From positions 188,406-252,405 of the forward strand of contig WTPW01000013.1 of the NCBI GenBank assembly GCA_009809945.1: DNA of 64,000 nt. Reading direction: 5' to 3'. A program made the position numbers and the translations under genes. This DNA comes from Gigaspora margarita. Taxonomy: Eukaryota > Glomeromycota > Glomeromycetes > Diversisporales > Gigasporaceae. Below the pieces are notes generated by a model. It saw only the letters and a list, made by a program, of their open reading frames with translations, did no database searches and was not told where the DNA came from. Of this stretch, positions 1 to 12,446 are shown piece by piece (position 1 is the stretch's first letter; each line of letters begins with the position of its first letter).

Positions 1-68
1 GTTTCAGGAATCAAGCAAAATTTTCAAGTGTCCCATTAATTTTCAAATCAGCTGTAAATCCCCAAAAT

Positions 69-1166
69 TGATATGCATAGTGGACAGATTTTGTCAGTAT
101 TGAGAATTTTATTTGAAAAGATTATAAGCTATTAGATTCATATGGCAAAAGCAGACGTGATGGATTAATTTTTATTAGATTTGACAGGTTATTAGTTTGA
201 AGAATTGGGGGTTTTTTTTCATTTTATAACCGAGACCAGGCTCTTTATTCTTTATTAGTTAATATTATTAATACATGCAGGGAAGATAATATATATTTAT
301 TAACTAAGGGAATGAAAAAACTCAGGCTTCACTATTGCCTCCCGCTACTTTAGATCTTTACCCATGGCCTAAAGTTAGCTATTAGGTTATTTCACAACAA
401 CCGACAGACTTCGAAATAAAAATTTTAATATAAAACCCTAACCAACAATGGCCCAGGTCCCATTATGTTAAATGAAAAAAATGTAGTCTAAGTGACCCGA
501 CTACTGAACCTAAAATATTCGAGAACTTTCTAAAGTGTTTCTCCTAAAACCTCAACCAACAGTTCACATGATTTGTTTCCAAGCCACTCATGACAATCAA
601 ATCCAACTTCATGGGTGCCTTCCCAATTTGGATGGAGTAAACACTGCCAATCTTTTGGAGGGGGTATGGCAAAATGCCCACTTTTTTGAAAATTCTTCGT
701 AAAAAAAAAAAACAAGCGGCACCAGTTCTTCACTTGTAATAGAAAAGGAGTGTTGTTCTTCCTGTGTAAGTCCAATATCCAACAGGGAACCAACTGGAGT
801 CTTCTTAGTTTTGGTGAGTGATAAACTCTGAGCTTGTCAGCAGGTAGTCTATGAACTTTACCTCTAAATGACAAGTGCCAGTGGTGTGGTAAGTGATAAA
901 CTCTGGGGCTACTAGCAAGATACTCAATTAACTGTATCCCTAAATAATAGCTGCCAACTGCATGTGTCTTCCAGTTTTCTTTCTGTTTTCTTCGTAGCTT
1001 CACTTCAGAATTTTAGCGATTTTGTTGGTAAAAGTGATCAGTGGATAGAGTTGCGGAAGATCTGCCCACTTTGAAGAATTGGTTTAACATATGAATCTAA
1101 TTGTTTATATAATCAAATCTGATGAACTCTCAATAGTAATACAAAATCTGTCAACTATGCATAACA
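69..1166. repeat. Decayed inverted-repeat element, host of a later insertion
   Basis: The left end reads gatatgcatagtggacag and the right end carries its imperfect reverse complement (ctgtcaactatgcataac, 1148-1165). Matching stretches around the word attcatatg lie further in on both sides (about 140-150 and 1089-1099). The interior is interrupted by the 530-1020 repeat. Bases 1-60 match, in part inverted, the stretches at about 33780-33925. Related sequence also occurs at 18960-19130 and 26600-26680, so this is a dispersed family. No target duplication was found. Confidence 0.45.
530..1003 (-). pseudogene. Repeat-borne open frame of about 157 codons, unknown function
   Basis: An uninterrupted minus-strand frame runs from ATG at 1003 to a stop at 530. 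It contains a motif repeated about every 75 bases (RVYHLPHHW, then LRVYHSPKL) and ends in PPPKDWQCLLHPNWEG. The same DNA occurs on the plus strand at about 41070-41520, where the 75-base unit is duplicated and the PPPK...CL..NWEG stretch lies in another reading frame. A shorter related piece is at about 14640-14700. The protein matches no family I know. Shared DNA with shifting frames says this is part of a dispersed repeat, so I treat the frame as a remnant rather than a host gene. Confidence 0.4.
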
Positions 1167-1326
1167 GTTTAACAGTAGTTGAAACTGGGTAGTGAAGCTG
1201 CCTGCATGTGCAATTGTCTAATCAACATATTAATTACAGAAGTATAAACAAAAAAAATTTCACATAGTGGATCATGGTTTTAAATATAACTAATTATAAC
1301 AACAGAAAATTTCAGACTGTCTATAA

Positions 1327-1456
1327 CAGTGTTGTCACTAGAAAATCACTGGAAGGTCACTGGAAGAAAATTAATAGTGTTACTGGAACTTTAAGTTCCA
1401 GTGCATTATTTATTTTCTTCCAGTGGCCTTCCAGTGACCTTCCAGTGACAACTCTG
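1327..1456. mobile_element. hAT-type MITE, 130 bp, 8-bp target duplication
   Basis: The ends form an inverted repeat of about 45 bp beginning cagtgttgtcac and ending gacaactctg. The flanks are an exact 8-bp duplication, gtctataa, at 1319-1326 and 1457-1464. The arms are made of the repeated word tcactggaagg and its complement ccttccagtga. An 8-bp duplication with a CAGTGTTG end is typical of hAT elements. There is no coding capacity; a frame running through it (1274-1540) is incidental. Confidence 0.85.
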
Positions 1457-2072
1457 GTCTATAATATGGGCAATTATAGATTTTGTCAGAAATTTCAGAA
1501 ATTTGCATGTTGGGCAAAACTAGTATTGCCTGAATTTTGAATTCACATTTGGTGAAAGATTTGGATTTCACCTGCAACAATATTATGAGACAGTATGCAA
1601 TAGTAGAAGAGAAATGTGATGAAGTAGAGCATTGTTCCCATCATATAACTTCATAATGTTTAATAAAGAAATTATAGCAAGAATAATATATCAACTATTC
1701 CTATGTTTAAAATTGTCTAATAACATGGTTTATGATTATATGTTTATATCAAGTAATATATCAAAAATCTATCTCCATAATTCATATAATAGCTAATGCT
1801 GAAGTTGGCTAATGCTGAAGCTATAGGGTCTTGATTTGAAATATAAGTTCTGCTAAAATCCATATATACTCTATAATTATGAAATTATACCCAAACCCTA
1901 CCCTAATCTTATAAGACAAAAAAACATCCAAAAAAATTTTTTAAATTTTATATCAAAATAGGTCATGGCTTCAGCATCAGCCAACTTCAGCATCAGCTAT
2001 AACAATTCATATTTTGTAGCATTATTAGTAATATTTATTTAAAAATCTTTTATTAATAAACAATATAATATA

Positions 2073-2414
2073 CAGTCAAACCTCCATAAATGCAATGTGT
2101 ACAGACAAGCCTACAATGTGCATTTATGGAGGTATTGCATTTAGAGAGAGCCAATTAAATTGCAGCTTTAAAGATTAGATCATCAAGTTTATGTAACTTC
2201 TACTAAAAACTATATAACCAACTTTAAATACTAAAATTTGATTGGCTACATGCATTTAGGGAGGTAGCATGATATAGAAAAGTATTTGGACAAACATGCA
2301 TTTACAGAATATAGAACATGCATTTAGCACTAATAATTTCTTACAGACAAAACAAAAATGTGTATTTAGAGAGGTATTGCATTTATAGAGGTTGCATTTA
2401 TAGAGGTCTAACTG
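2073..2414. mobile_element. TA-flanked MITE (Tc1/mariner-pogo type), 342 bp
   Basis: Termini cagtcaaacctccataaatg and its near reverse complement (catttatagaggtctaactg) are flanked by TA at 2071-2072 and 2415-2416. The motif gcatttatagaggt and variants recur through the interior at about 2120, 2250, 2300, 2360 and 2390. It is non-coding. Confidence 0.8.
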
Positions 2415-2526
2415 TAATAAGTAACCTTTGTTAATAAGCTATTTAAATTATATTTATAGTATTTTGCTATTTTTCACTAAGTAATATGAAGATCATTAAT
2501 TTTTTTAAAAAAAAACAAAATTACTA

Positions 2527-2724
2527 CTGTCTTCCTCCTCTATAATCACGTGGTCCATATCATGCAAATTGTGTGATTGTATAAAGGTTTTTATTATGAT
2601 GTGCTTATAAAGAAGTATTTTTTTATAAGCTTATTAGTAAAGTGGTTGCAGACTTTGGTGTGATTATAAAAATATTTTACTATGATGTGATTATATAGGA
2701 GGTGATTATATAGAAGGAAGACAG
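2527..2724. mobile_element. TA-flanked MITE, 198 bp
   Basis: The left end ctgtcttcctcctctataatc and right end gattatatagaaggaagacag are inverted repeats of about 23 bp with few mismatches. TA dinucleotides at 2525-2526 and 2725-2726 flank the element. The word gtgattata recurs inside. It is non-coding. Confidence 0.8.
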
Positions 2725-2827
2725 TACATGCTATACTAGTGATCATTGCCAGTTATTAACAATAAAGTATAACATGTAAATTAAAAGTTTTTGCCAAAAT
2801 AAAAATTAAAATTTATTAATATTAGAG

Positions 2828-3066
2828 CAGAGTTGGCAATGGATATACTCCATTGAAAAAATTGTAAACCAATAGGCCCAATGAAACCAATAGAACTAAT
2901 GGAGCCAATGGAGCAAATAGAATTAGTTATTAGTTATTAACAAATACTATATTATAAGCTAGTTGGCCTCTATTGGCTCTATTTACAAATTATTCTCAAT
3001 GGAGCAATGGAGTGATGCCAATGGAGTTGTTCTCTATTCACCCAATGAATAAATGTGCCAACCCTG
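2828..3066. mobile_element. hAT-type MITE with CAATGGAG word array
   Basis: Ends cagagttggca and tgccaaccctg are inverted repeats. CAGGGTTGGCA is a recognisable hAT-type terminus. The flanks tattagag (2820-2827) and tattaggg (3067-3074) agree at 7 of 8 bases. The interior repeats ccaatggag and its complement about ten times. It is non-coding; the frame at 2973-3200 is incidental. Confidence 0.75.
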
Positions 3067-3633
3067 TATTAGGGTTAGGGTTAAGAACTGAGATGGAGCA
3101 GAGGCATGGTTATACCAAAATTTTACAAGAAACTTTTTTTGTTAGAGCCTCAAAGATGATTTCAAAGACCAAATTTAAAGATACAAATATACACTGGTGA
3201 TGATTACTAGTGGTGATAAATAGCAAACTTCTAAAAAAAAAATAGGAAAAACTATTCAAAGTCCATATGTGTTTTTTATTAAATATTTATTTATATTGTT
3301 TAGTTAACAAAAATATAAAATATATTTTTTTATTAATCAATATTTTAAGAAAACTATTCAAATTAACATTTTCAATTTATTTGTTAAGGCTAAACCCATA
3401 AGAAGTTTTCTAAAATTGACAATAATTTAGATAATCTTTTATATTTTTTAAAAAATTTATTCATTAGATATGAATATGATCCTTGTTTTTTAAATTAGAA
3501 TGCTATCAGGTAAGGTTAACCAGTCCCTATAAAAGAATATATACTTAAATTATCTGAATTAATACCAAATTTTTTGTATCAAATTCTGTATACAATTATA
3601 CAAAATTTGTTGCAACTTCCATTACTTGATATA

Positions 3634-4444
3634 GGCTGGTGCAAAAATGTAGATATATAACAGCTAAAAATTTATATTGTCTATATATAAATGTTTTATA
3701 TACAAGCTATTTATTTACAATTTTTTTATACCAAATAAAGTAGGTTTTGAGCTATCTTTTTAATATAATTATTATTATCATTTTATAGACATTTTATTGA
3801 GTAATAATTTTTTTAAAAAATTTCAATATTTTTTCAAAAAAAAACAAAAAAAGTATTCTTTTCAGAAAAAAATCATTTTTGCTACCAATATGCAACATTA
3901 TTAGTTTAAATTAATTAAGTAGATTGCTATATATATGCTAAACATATAGTTAAAGTTTTAGCTTAATTGGATCAGCAGTTATTAAAATATAAATTTTTAA
4001 AATTTATTATCAATTTACTATATAAATGCAAAAATTGCGCGAAATTTACTATAGTATTTTTGTAAAACATAGTAAATAAATAATAAAGTTTAAAAATTCA
4101 TATCTTAACATCTAATAATTCAATTAAGCTAAAATTTTAACTGCATATTCAGCATACTTGTAGTAATGTGCTTGCATAGTACAAACTTTTAAAGTTGTAT
4201 ATTGGTGGCAAAAATGATTTTTTTCTGAAAAGAATATTTTTTTGAGAAAATATTAAATTTTTTAAAAAAATTATTACTCAATAAAATGTCTATTAAATAA
4301 TAATAAAAAATATATTTAAAGATAGCTCAAACCTACTTTATTTGGTATAAAAAAATTGTAAATAAATAGCTTGTATATAAAAACTTTTATATGTAGAAAA
4401 TGTAAATTTTTAGCTATCATGTATCTACATTTTTGCACCGGCCC
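3634..4444. mobile_element. Long-arm foldback element, about 810 bp
   Basis: The arms are nearly complete inverted repeats. The left arm begins ggctggtgcaaaaatgtaga and the right arm ends tctacatttttgcaccggccc. Paired blocks include the stretch around accaaataaagtaggttt and tagacattttattgag. The arms meet near 4030. No clear target duplication was seen. It is AT-rich and without coding potential. Confidence 0.7.
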
Positions 4445-4494
4445 ATACAGAATATTTTACAGAAACTTTTTTATTTCTGATTTAAAAAGTATAA

Positions 4495-4988
4495 CATATC
4501 AGCAAATTAGTGTAACATATCCGCTCAACCAATCATGATCAAGGATTATCAAAAAATTTTGTACTAAAATTTATTAAAAGCAAATTTTTGCAAAATGGCC
4601 TTTTTAACAAGTTTTGTATTTATAATTAAATACGTAGAAAATTACAAAATTCATGTATTTAATTATAAGCCAAAAGTAGATTAAAAAGGCCATTTTTTTG
4701 AAAATTAGCTTCCGAATTTACTTTTAATAGTTACCAACCCATCTCACAATGCCTAACCTATCCTAAAACACCTGAGTATTTCAACAAATGATAAACATAC
4801 TTCTTTCTACAGCTTAGCATAGCACTTTTATTAAGTTTTATTGGTTTTTTAACTTGTCTAGATGTCAAAAGGCTCTTTTGTTAGTTGTAACAAGTACTTC
4901 ATTTGTTAGTTTTTCAATGTTACTTAGAAGCAAATTTTTGTGTAATAGTTTATCAAAAAAGACCCAATTATGCTAATCTGCTGATATG
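4495..4988. mobile_element. 494-bp MITE family, copy 1
   Basis: The ends catatcagcaaattag and ctaatctgctgatatg are 16-bp inverted repeats with one mismatch. Inside is a palindromic core with gcctttttaac, tttaattataag and gttaaaaaggc. Copies lie at 42814-43312 (opposite orientation) and 53220-53695. The 53-kb copy keeps more CpG and this one is more decayed. Confidence 0.7.
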
Positions 4989-6000
4989 AAATTAATATAA
5001 TTAATATTAATTCTGTATATAATTAAAGAGTGCTATTAGGCATCTCTTAGAAGATGCATATCTTCCACAAATTACCCAATAATGAGTCAGAATTTAGTTA
5101 GAATTTAGTATAATGCAGCATAATCATGAAGATCAAAACAAACTTTCATTTTTTCAAAAATTGTTTATTTCTTGAACATTTGTATAAAAAACTACTTTTT
5201 ATGCTCTAACAAAAATTTTTTTTAACCCATTTTTACTATTTATATTACTAATCTCTAACTTTAAAACATATACTAACTTTTTATTAAACCAACTTAACAA
5301 ATTTTGTTGTGGGAGATATATATCCCAGGGAGATGTATAGCTTGCGAGAGATGTCTATAATTTTCTATAATTAAATAATAATGTGTATATAATAAATATA
5401 ATTAGATTAATTCTGTATATAATAGATATAATTAAACTTGAAAAAACTAATTTAATACTAGATATTTGAAATAAAGGTTTGTATAACATGTAAATCAAAA
5501 TAATTTTATTAAATAAACAAAAAAATAAATAAAATTTTTTACTAATATTAAATTAGTTTTGAGAACTAATATTGGAGTAGAGTATAATTTATATCAAAAT
5601 TTTGCAAGTAATTTTTTTATTAAGCCCCAAAGAAAATTGTATAAATAAAATTTTAAGATATTATAAATTTTTTGTTTTTTTGCTTTATTTTTGTTGTACA
5701 AAATGTTCTATATATAATTTACAAAGTGCATTTAATTCAATATTTTGATTAGCTTTTATATTTGTTTTGTGTAACTAAGTGTTAATACATCTAGTATTCA
5801 AATAGAAATTGTCTTAAAAATTAATTTTACATATAATAAAAGGAGTTATATACATGTACAATGTACTTGCATCACATGACTAATAAATTACATTGATAAT
5901 ATGTATATATTATACTAATATGATAAATATAACATATTATAATAAAACAATTTATTTGTTTATTTATTAACATATTTATTTATGTAATATTAATCTTTAA
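4989..6000. other. AT-rich non-coding stretch with a recurring short motif
   Basis: No gene is visible. A motif close to attaattctgtatataatagatataatta appears at about 5010, 5390 and 5415, again at 8340-8420 and 8740-8776, and at the 3' side of the LINE near 12015. The LINE target duplication falls inside one copy. Confidence 0.4.
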
Positions 6001-6059
6001 CCAAGCCCAATTCCATTTTGTCCATTTTCTATAAACCATTCAATCACTAACTCTAAACC

Positions 6060-6245
6060 TATAACTAACTAAAAGCTACTTCTAACTATCTGATCTCTAA
6101 CTAAAAACCAGTTCTAACCATCTAATCTCCACTTCTAACTACCCAATCCCTAACTAAAAACCACTTCTAACTATCTGATCTCTAACTAAAAAATACTTCT
6201 AGCTATCTGATCCCTAACTCTAACCTTAACCTTATATCTAACTAA
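6060..6245. repeat. Minisatellite of about 37 bp, imperfect, about five units
   Basis: The unit approximates ctatctgatctctaactaaa followed by aaccacttctaa, and repeats with substitutions and length variation. There are no inverted ends. Confidence 0.65.
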
Positions 6246-6249
6246 AACC

Positions 6250-6970
6250 AAACTCTAAACCTATTCTAAAACTTATTTTTACACACCTGCGTGTTTTTAC
6301 AGAAAGACATGGTGGTCTGTAGAATAGCCAGAAAAATAAAAATGGGTTTGCACATATGAGCTCCTTGTTGGCACAACTAAAATGGACTGAATTGGACCAT
6401 CTGCCTGAACATTTTGGACCATTAATAGACCTGAGTTTTGCTGCACTTTACTAAGCCAAAATTCATGGGTTAAAGCACAGTTTGAGGCACATGTAAGTTC
6501 ATGTGCATATATTTTTTACAAGTTCTAAACAATAATAAATTTGATTTAGTTAGAGACAATATTATTGTGAAGGGGTATAACAAACATACCTATAGTAATA
6601 TTTTGCAAGGAAATTTTTTGTTAGGAATTAAAAAGCATTTCCATAGAGAGATTTTGAGATACAGATAATTTTTTAAAAAAAGTCATTTGTTAAAATTTCC
6701 ACATTACATTTAATCTAGTAATTTTATTGGTCATACAAGATACACATACTATATAATACATGTACTTCCAACTAATGAACCTATATGTATCACTCTGAAT
6801 ATGTGCCACTCTGCATAAAAATCTTACACATGTATACACAATATCTGATATGTATTCCATCTGGTGTACATATACATGCCACAGTACACATGCCATTATA
6901 GACATCATCATACTAAACTGTAGCACTGCCTGGTCCACTTTTTCATAAGGCCAATTCTATTTTTAGTCTA
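6250..6970. other. Non-coding, nothing recognised
   Basis: The stretch is AT-rich. A short open frame on the minus strand (6690-6938) has no recognisable motif, and I do not support it as a gene. Confidence 0.3.
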
Positions 6971-6974
6971 CCTT

Positions 6975-7320
6975 ATTCGCATAAATAATTTTATTTAAGT
7001 TCACAATCAAAAACATAAATACTTACAGTTATAATGCCCTTCAAATTATTTAATTTGCATTGATCTCATTCAGCTTGTGCTAATATATAAAAATTGGTTA
7101 TTAATCAAAAACAGCAAACAAAATCAAAATCAAAAACCTGAACACTTACTAGAACCAATCTTCTTAAGATCATTCATTGCATTAATCAGTTATTTAATCT
7201 GTACCAACATGTATAAAAATCAGGTATTAATCATTGGAATAAAAGTAGCAAAACAAGTTCAAAATCATAAATCTAAATATTTACCACTGCAGAATATTCT
7301 TCAGATCATTTTGTCACATT
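6975..7320. repeat. Three degenerate tandem units of about 115-130 bp
   Basis: Each unit runs from a caaaatcaaaaacctgaacacttac-like start through ttcttaagatcattcattgc to a tataaaaatcaggtattaatc-like end. The units start near 6985, 7115 and 7245. The origin is unknown; the cttac words could be remnants of minus-strand splice donors. Confidence 0.5.
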
Positions 7321-7340
7321 AATTGTTCTATTCAGTATAT

Positions 7341-7500
7341 CTGAAATTGGCACCCACTTGAAATTGCAATTTCTGGTGCCTGAAGTTGCACCTGACTAAA
7401 ATCAGCTCCTAAATTAGATAATCCAGTTCAGCTAATGGTTTTAGTCAGGTGTAATTTCAAGCACCTGAAATTGCAACTTTTAGGTGGTTGCCAACTTTAG
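7341..7500. mobile_element. Small foldback MITE, 160 bp
   Basis: The left end ctgaaattggcacccac pairs with the right end gtggttgccaactttag. The interior is almost wholly self-complementary around ctgaaattgcaac and cacctgactaaaa words. No target duplication was found. It resembles the word-array hAT elements elsewhere in the window but lacks a hAT-like end. Confidence 0.5.
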
Positions 7501-8759
7501 ACATAATGTACTACCACCTGCTAACTCTTTTCTCTTTCTGATGCAATTTTATTACTGGTAAAGCTAAAGAATTTAGCATGGTGTTCTTGCAAAATGAATT
7601 AACTAATGATTTCAATACAAAAATAAAAAACAAAACATAGGTCTACAAACTTTCACAGACTAAACTCAACACAAAACAAGCAAAATCTGTCCTTGAGAAT
7701 ATTGAAACAACCTGAAATTATGCTGATAAAAACTTATGATATGTTACTACTATAAGCAATGAAATCAACTTTCACAGTAAAATCAGTAATGAAGGCACCT
7801 ACACAACTATATAAAATTATCCAAATGATGACAGCACCTACACAACAACACAAAACCACCCAAATAATAAAATCCACAATTACAAGAACACCTAAATGGT
7901 GATGACACCTATATGACTATATGAAGCAACTAATTCTAGTGACATCGAAGCATTCATAAGCACCTAAGGCAAACAAAAAGGTTAGTTAGCAAAAAAAAAT
8001 CCAACGATCAAATAATAATCATTGTTTATATATCCCATGATTGTTATGTTACATAGAAATGTGAGTATAAAAAATTTTAATGTACGTCTAGATACATAAA
8101 TATTAATTCATAATTAAAGGCCAATTTTTATTAATTTCATATAGGGTAGCACTTAAACTAGTTTAACACAGCTTCTAATTTTTGAAATTTCTTAAACTAG
8201 TGCAGTAAATTGCACTTGGGCACTATAGAGTAGCTTGGTGATATCTGGCTTGCTAATTAGAAGTAAACAAGTATATATTATAATAATATACTAAGAATCT
8301 TAATAAAGTACTAATAAAACTGCTAAAGTAAAAAAAAAAATTAATTCTATATATAATTCATAAATACAATTAAAGATAGATTTTTATTAATTCCATATAT
8401 AATGAATATATTTAATTATTTTTGTATATGATAAATATGAATTTTGCTAAATATCACTATAGGTAATTATTATCACTAATTATAAATATTAAAAGTAAAG
8501 ATTTAGGATTAGGATCAGGTAGAATTTGGGTTAAAAAATTTGTTTATATGTAAAATTTAATGCTACAAACTTAAATTATTACCAAAAGACTTGTTATTAT
8601 AGTAAAATATTTCTATTAAAAATTTTTTAGATTTTTTCTTTGCTTTGCTATTTTTTAGTTATTCAAGATGCTGCAATTCAATTGCTAAAACATGAGTAAT
8701 AATAACATCTGTAGTAATGTTTAGCAATATTCTAATAAATATAATTAAGATAAATTTTT
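7500..8759. other. AT-rich non-coding, weakly repetitive
   Basis: A loose repeat around gcacctacacaac and cacccaaataa occupies 7790-7960, resembling the repeats at 49355-49640. The rest, to the LINE target site, shows no gene. Confidence 0.35.
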
Positions 8760-8777
8760 ATTAATTTATATATAATC

Positions 8778-9898
8778 CAGTGCTAGCATATGCTGATGAT
8801 ACCATCTACCTGGCAAGGAATAAATTAGAGTTGGAACAAATACTCGAGGTAGCAGAAGAATTCTATAAAGTAAGCAATATCGAGATTAATAGTAAAAAGT
8901 CAGAACTATTAGCACTAAACATGCACAACAAGATGGGAATACAAGATGGTATCAAGTTTGGACTGAACAATGAAGTTATACCCATTAAGAAAGAAAAGGA
9001 GTTGACGAGGTTTTTAGGGGTTTGGATATCAGAAAAAGCAGAAATTCAACATGCTATTAAGATAGAAAAGGAGAAAATCCAAACAATAGTTAGTGGAAGC
9101 AAGAGAAAGAAGGCCTTATTAGCACATATGGCATACATAAACAATGTTGTTCTACTACAATGTCTGGAATATAGGTTACAGCACTGCATATTGTCTCATA
9201 AAAACTGTGAAAAGATACAAAGCCCTCTTCTAATATTAATTAAAAATAAAGCAGAAATGACATATACAGCACCTAATGCAACTCTAATGCATGCAAACAT
9301 TGTCAGAGTAAAATCAATGTGGCAAAACCAACTTGCACATCATTTTACAGAAATTACAGCCAGGCTGAACAACAAAGGAGATTTGGGGCAGGCAGTTTGG
9401 ATGAGAGTGAAGCAAGCACAGCTAAGTTGTAAAAGTATATCCTGCATCCTGGGTTTAGAGGCAAAAAGATTGGAAAGTTGTAAGGTAAAAAACAACTTAG
9501 CATTCAAAGTAATACTGGAAGCAAGAAAGCTAAATATTAGCTTTAGATCAGAAGAATTAGAGAGGTCCTGCAAATTAGAAGAGACAGGAACAAAAATTGC
9601 AAGTTTGTTAAAAGAAACAGATCTACAAGCATTTTTAAGAGACAAAAAGCTACACCTCTTTCTATTAGAGCAAACTATAGATACAAAAGGTGAAAGAATG
9701 CTATCATGGAAGCAAATCAGGCATTTAAAAGGTTTAACAGCAAAAGGAAGAGTACCAAATTGGTATAAAAGTCTTGAAAAGGACTTAATAACAGATGCTT
9801 CGAACAGAAAATTAAAAGTCCCACTAGAAATGGAAAACCTCGCATATATAAAGACTGATCTAGGAAAGATAAGTAAGGATAGAAGAAAGCGAGAGTAG
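8778..9898 (+). pseudogene. LINE reverse transcriptase, C-terminal half
   Basis: The open frame starts at the truncation point and reads VLAYADDTIYLAR at once. The YADD box is the catalytic motif of reverse transcriptase (two of the three metal-binding aspartates). IEINSKKSELLALN follows and then FLGVWIS, the usual motif near the end of the palm. The rest is a lysine-rich thumb and connection region. There is no true start codon; the first codon, GTG, is internal to the ancestral protein. The frame stops at 9898, but in-frame sequence continues to about 10160 with CEGCD...TLLC, a cysteine pair common in these elements. Identity as LINE RT is secure, the clade is not. Confidence 0.85.
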
Positions 9899-10350
9899 CT
9901 GGTTTTTAAAAACGCAATAGACAAACCAGAAATTGGAAGAATCACTAAAAAGAAGACCTCACGTGAGTTCCTAATTGAACATTGGACCCAAGACTCAGTG
10001 AACAAGCAAGGCCTTACTATACTTAAGAAGTGTGAGGGCTGTGATTTAGCAGAAGAGAAAACAGATAGCACTCTCTTGTGCCAAGCAAAGAAAAAGGTGA
10101 AGGGAGTTAAAAGAACACTAAGTAGAAATTGGATAGAAAATTGCAATGCTTCTAAAGGAAATACAAGAAGATAAGTGTGCCCTGGGAGAATATAGCGGAG
10201 AAGCTTCCTGAAACTCAGAAGGCAGAAGAAAGGAATATGAGTGAAATACCAATATGTACACTGACTGAAGACATACTATTAGCTAATATTATTGGACAAG
10301 AAGTAATAGAAGAGTTAGGTGCTATTGGGAAAAAAATTGTTTCATTGAGG

Positions 10351-10816
10351 AAGATTATAGTCTTCACAGATGGCTCCTTGTCGAGGGCAGATGAAAAAGA
10401 AGAAACCCGAATGGGGTAGAATAGCTAGCTTGGATTAATGAATGTACACAAACAGAACATAACAAGTGACCTTTTGCTATGGGTTGAAGAAATGGTCTTC
10501 ATCAACTCGAGCAGAGTTAGGGGCAATTTGGACCCTACTTTTGGTAGCTCCCAAAGGTGCACACATACAAGTACATACAGATAGCCTTATAGCCATACAA
10601 GCGATTAATAAAACAGAGAAAACAAAGAAGCTACGAAGTTGCCTGAAAATGCAAAATACAAGTTTGTTATGGCAAATTAACCAAGTTTTGATGCTGAAGG
10701 AACTAAAAGTAGAATTCCACAAAGTCAAAAGGCACAGTAGAATCACAGAAAACGAAGAGGCTGATAAACTTGTGAAAAAAGAAGCCAGAAGTTCTAGGTA
10801 TCTAGCAGTCAGATAG
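10351..10816 (+). pseudogene. LINE RNase H domain, frameshifted
   Basis: Two frames together give an RNase H fold. VFTDGS near 10360-10377 supplies the first aspartate, and after a frameshift SSTRAELGAIW (about 10497) supplies the glutamate. HTDSLIAIQAI (about 10570) supplies the next aspartate, and VKRHSRITENEEADKL (about 10723) carries the His...N..AD signature of the last acidic residue. The active-site residues are still visible, so decay is recent, but the stop at 10419 separates the first aspartate from the rest. RNase H would remove the RNA strand during retrotransposition. Confidence 0.8.
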
Positions 10817-11390
10817 CCTTGGACGAAAATACAGCAAGTGGTCCCTTATTGGAAGAATTTTATAATTGATAGTCCGATTAGGAAATTTATGAATCAGATA
10901 GTTTTAGCAATACAAGATGCGGAATTGTTAGGTTTAGAAAGATTTGAGAGGAAAAATCTTGAAAAGAGGAGAGTAATATAGATTGGAAGAAAACATGGAG
11001 ATTTATAGGAAGGTATAAGAGTAGATATTGTACAAACAGAGAAAAACACGGGGAATGGATATTCAGAACAAAGTGCCTCAATGGTCTATTAACGACAATA
11101 GCAGAGCTCAAAACAAGAAGGCCAGACCTATACAAAATGGACATATGTGCGACGTATCAGTGGGAGCCTGAAACACTAGAACACCTTGCAAGATGTGATG
11201 ATTATCAGGGATTTGGAACTTAATAGAAGAGGAAACAAGTAAGAAAATCGAGAGGTCACCTAAAGAAGACTCAGGTGCCTTAGCAAACGTAGCATTAGAA
11301 GAATGGATAAGAAGAGTCTTTGGCAAAGCTAAAGAAGAAAAGAAAACCAACAGAATTTATTTAATGCAAGGCCTAATTCTCTGAAAATAG
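10817..11390 (+). pseudogene. LINE C-terminal region with degenerate knuckle
   Basis: Sequence after RNase H still reads as protein in pieces. KCLNGLLTTIAELKTRRPDL is followed by CATYQWEPETLEHLARC (about 11146-11196). Related fungal LINEs have a CxxC...H...C knuckle here; in this copy the second cysteine is replaced (CATYQ). Several frame changes follow. I infer that it belongs to the same ancestral open frame. Confidence 0.55.
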
Positions 11391-12446
11391 AAAGAAAATC
11401 TAAGTAGCAAGATAAAGGACAAAGCTTTGTTCAGAAAAGTTTTGGATGCAGTTATCGAAAAGTTCAGTATAAGTTTTTACCAGCATATTTGGAACTTCAG
11501 ATGCGAAATCCAAAATGCCTGAGAAAAAGAAGAGGGAATAAATGCTTCAAAGAAGAAAAAAGGCCTAAGAAGGAAGGAAAGGAGAGTTAGCAGTGAGAAA
11601 GAAAACTCTGCTCCAAATAATGAGAACTAACAAGCAGCAGAACAAGGTCTTCTTAGAAAGAAAGAGTGGCGCAATGGAGCAAGAAAACTCGTGGACTCGA
11701 ATATAGACAATTTGATCACAGAGGGACATAAACCAAATTGGTCATCCAGGATTAGATTCAAATATTTGAATCCGAACTCAAATGGCAAAACTGATATAGC
11801 AAGCGATTGCCAGCCAATAACAGGAGGAAACATACCCCAGTAAGTTGAGGGTCCTAATCAAGGCGAATGATTGCTAGGTGGGTTGAACCTGGACGTAATA
11901 GTTGGGTGAGCTTTCTGTTAGAATAGAATACAAATGTATACATAAATATAGTTTTATTTTTTGTATAATAAAGTCTATAGACACAGAAGGCAGGATTGCC
12001 GAATTTTAAAAAAATTAATTTATATATAATAAATATAATTGTTTTTTTTTATTAATTATCTATATTATGAATATAAATAACCATATTAGGGTGCAAACAT
12101 TTATTCTCTAATATCTATTTACTATAGAGGTTTACTACTTCAAGTAATATATTTAGTTAAATTTAATTGGCTAAATTTTTATATGAAGTAAGATTTGGCT
12201 TTACCTCTACTTCTAAAATATTATCTAATAAATGCTAGCACCCTTAGAACATAGATATTATTATCAAAATTCATTCCAGAAACTAATATCATTCTACTAA
12301 AACAAACTATGACTCAAAAATACTAATATAATGAAATAACAGAATTATAAAAGATAAACAAAGTAATGAAAAGTTTCAAACTATAACTATCTAAAATATA
12401 GATACCAGAAATAATAATTTAAAAGATTGCCAAAAACAATAATATA

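Larger units (their letters stand above)
8777..12013 (+). mobile_element. 5'-truncated LINE retrotransposon with RNase H, 3.2 kb
   Basis: A non-LTR retrotransposon copy bounded by an exact 17-bp target duplication, attaatttatatataat, at 8760-8776 and 12014-12030. The 5' end begins inside the reverse transcriptase at the YADD catalytic box, so the front of the element is missing, as expected from incomplete target-primed reverse transcription. Then follow the thumb and connection, an RNase H domain, a degenerate C...ETLEHLARC knuckle and a 3' untranslated tail ending in ggcaggattgccgaatttt. Similar tails end the repeats at 41060-42035 and, less clearly, 14627-15595. Frameshifts and stops break the frame, so the copy is dead. 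Confidence 0.9.

Noticed and set aside
9340-10146. 268-codon minus-strand frame
   Set aside because: It overlaps the LINE RT/connection frame, has no domain, and A-rich sense DNA gives a long F/L/S-rich antisense frame.
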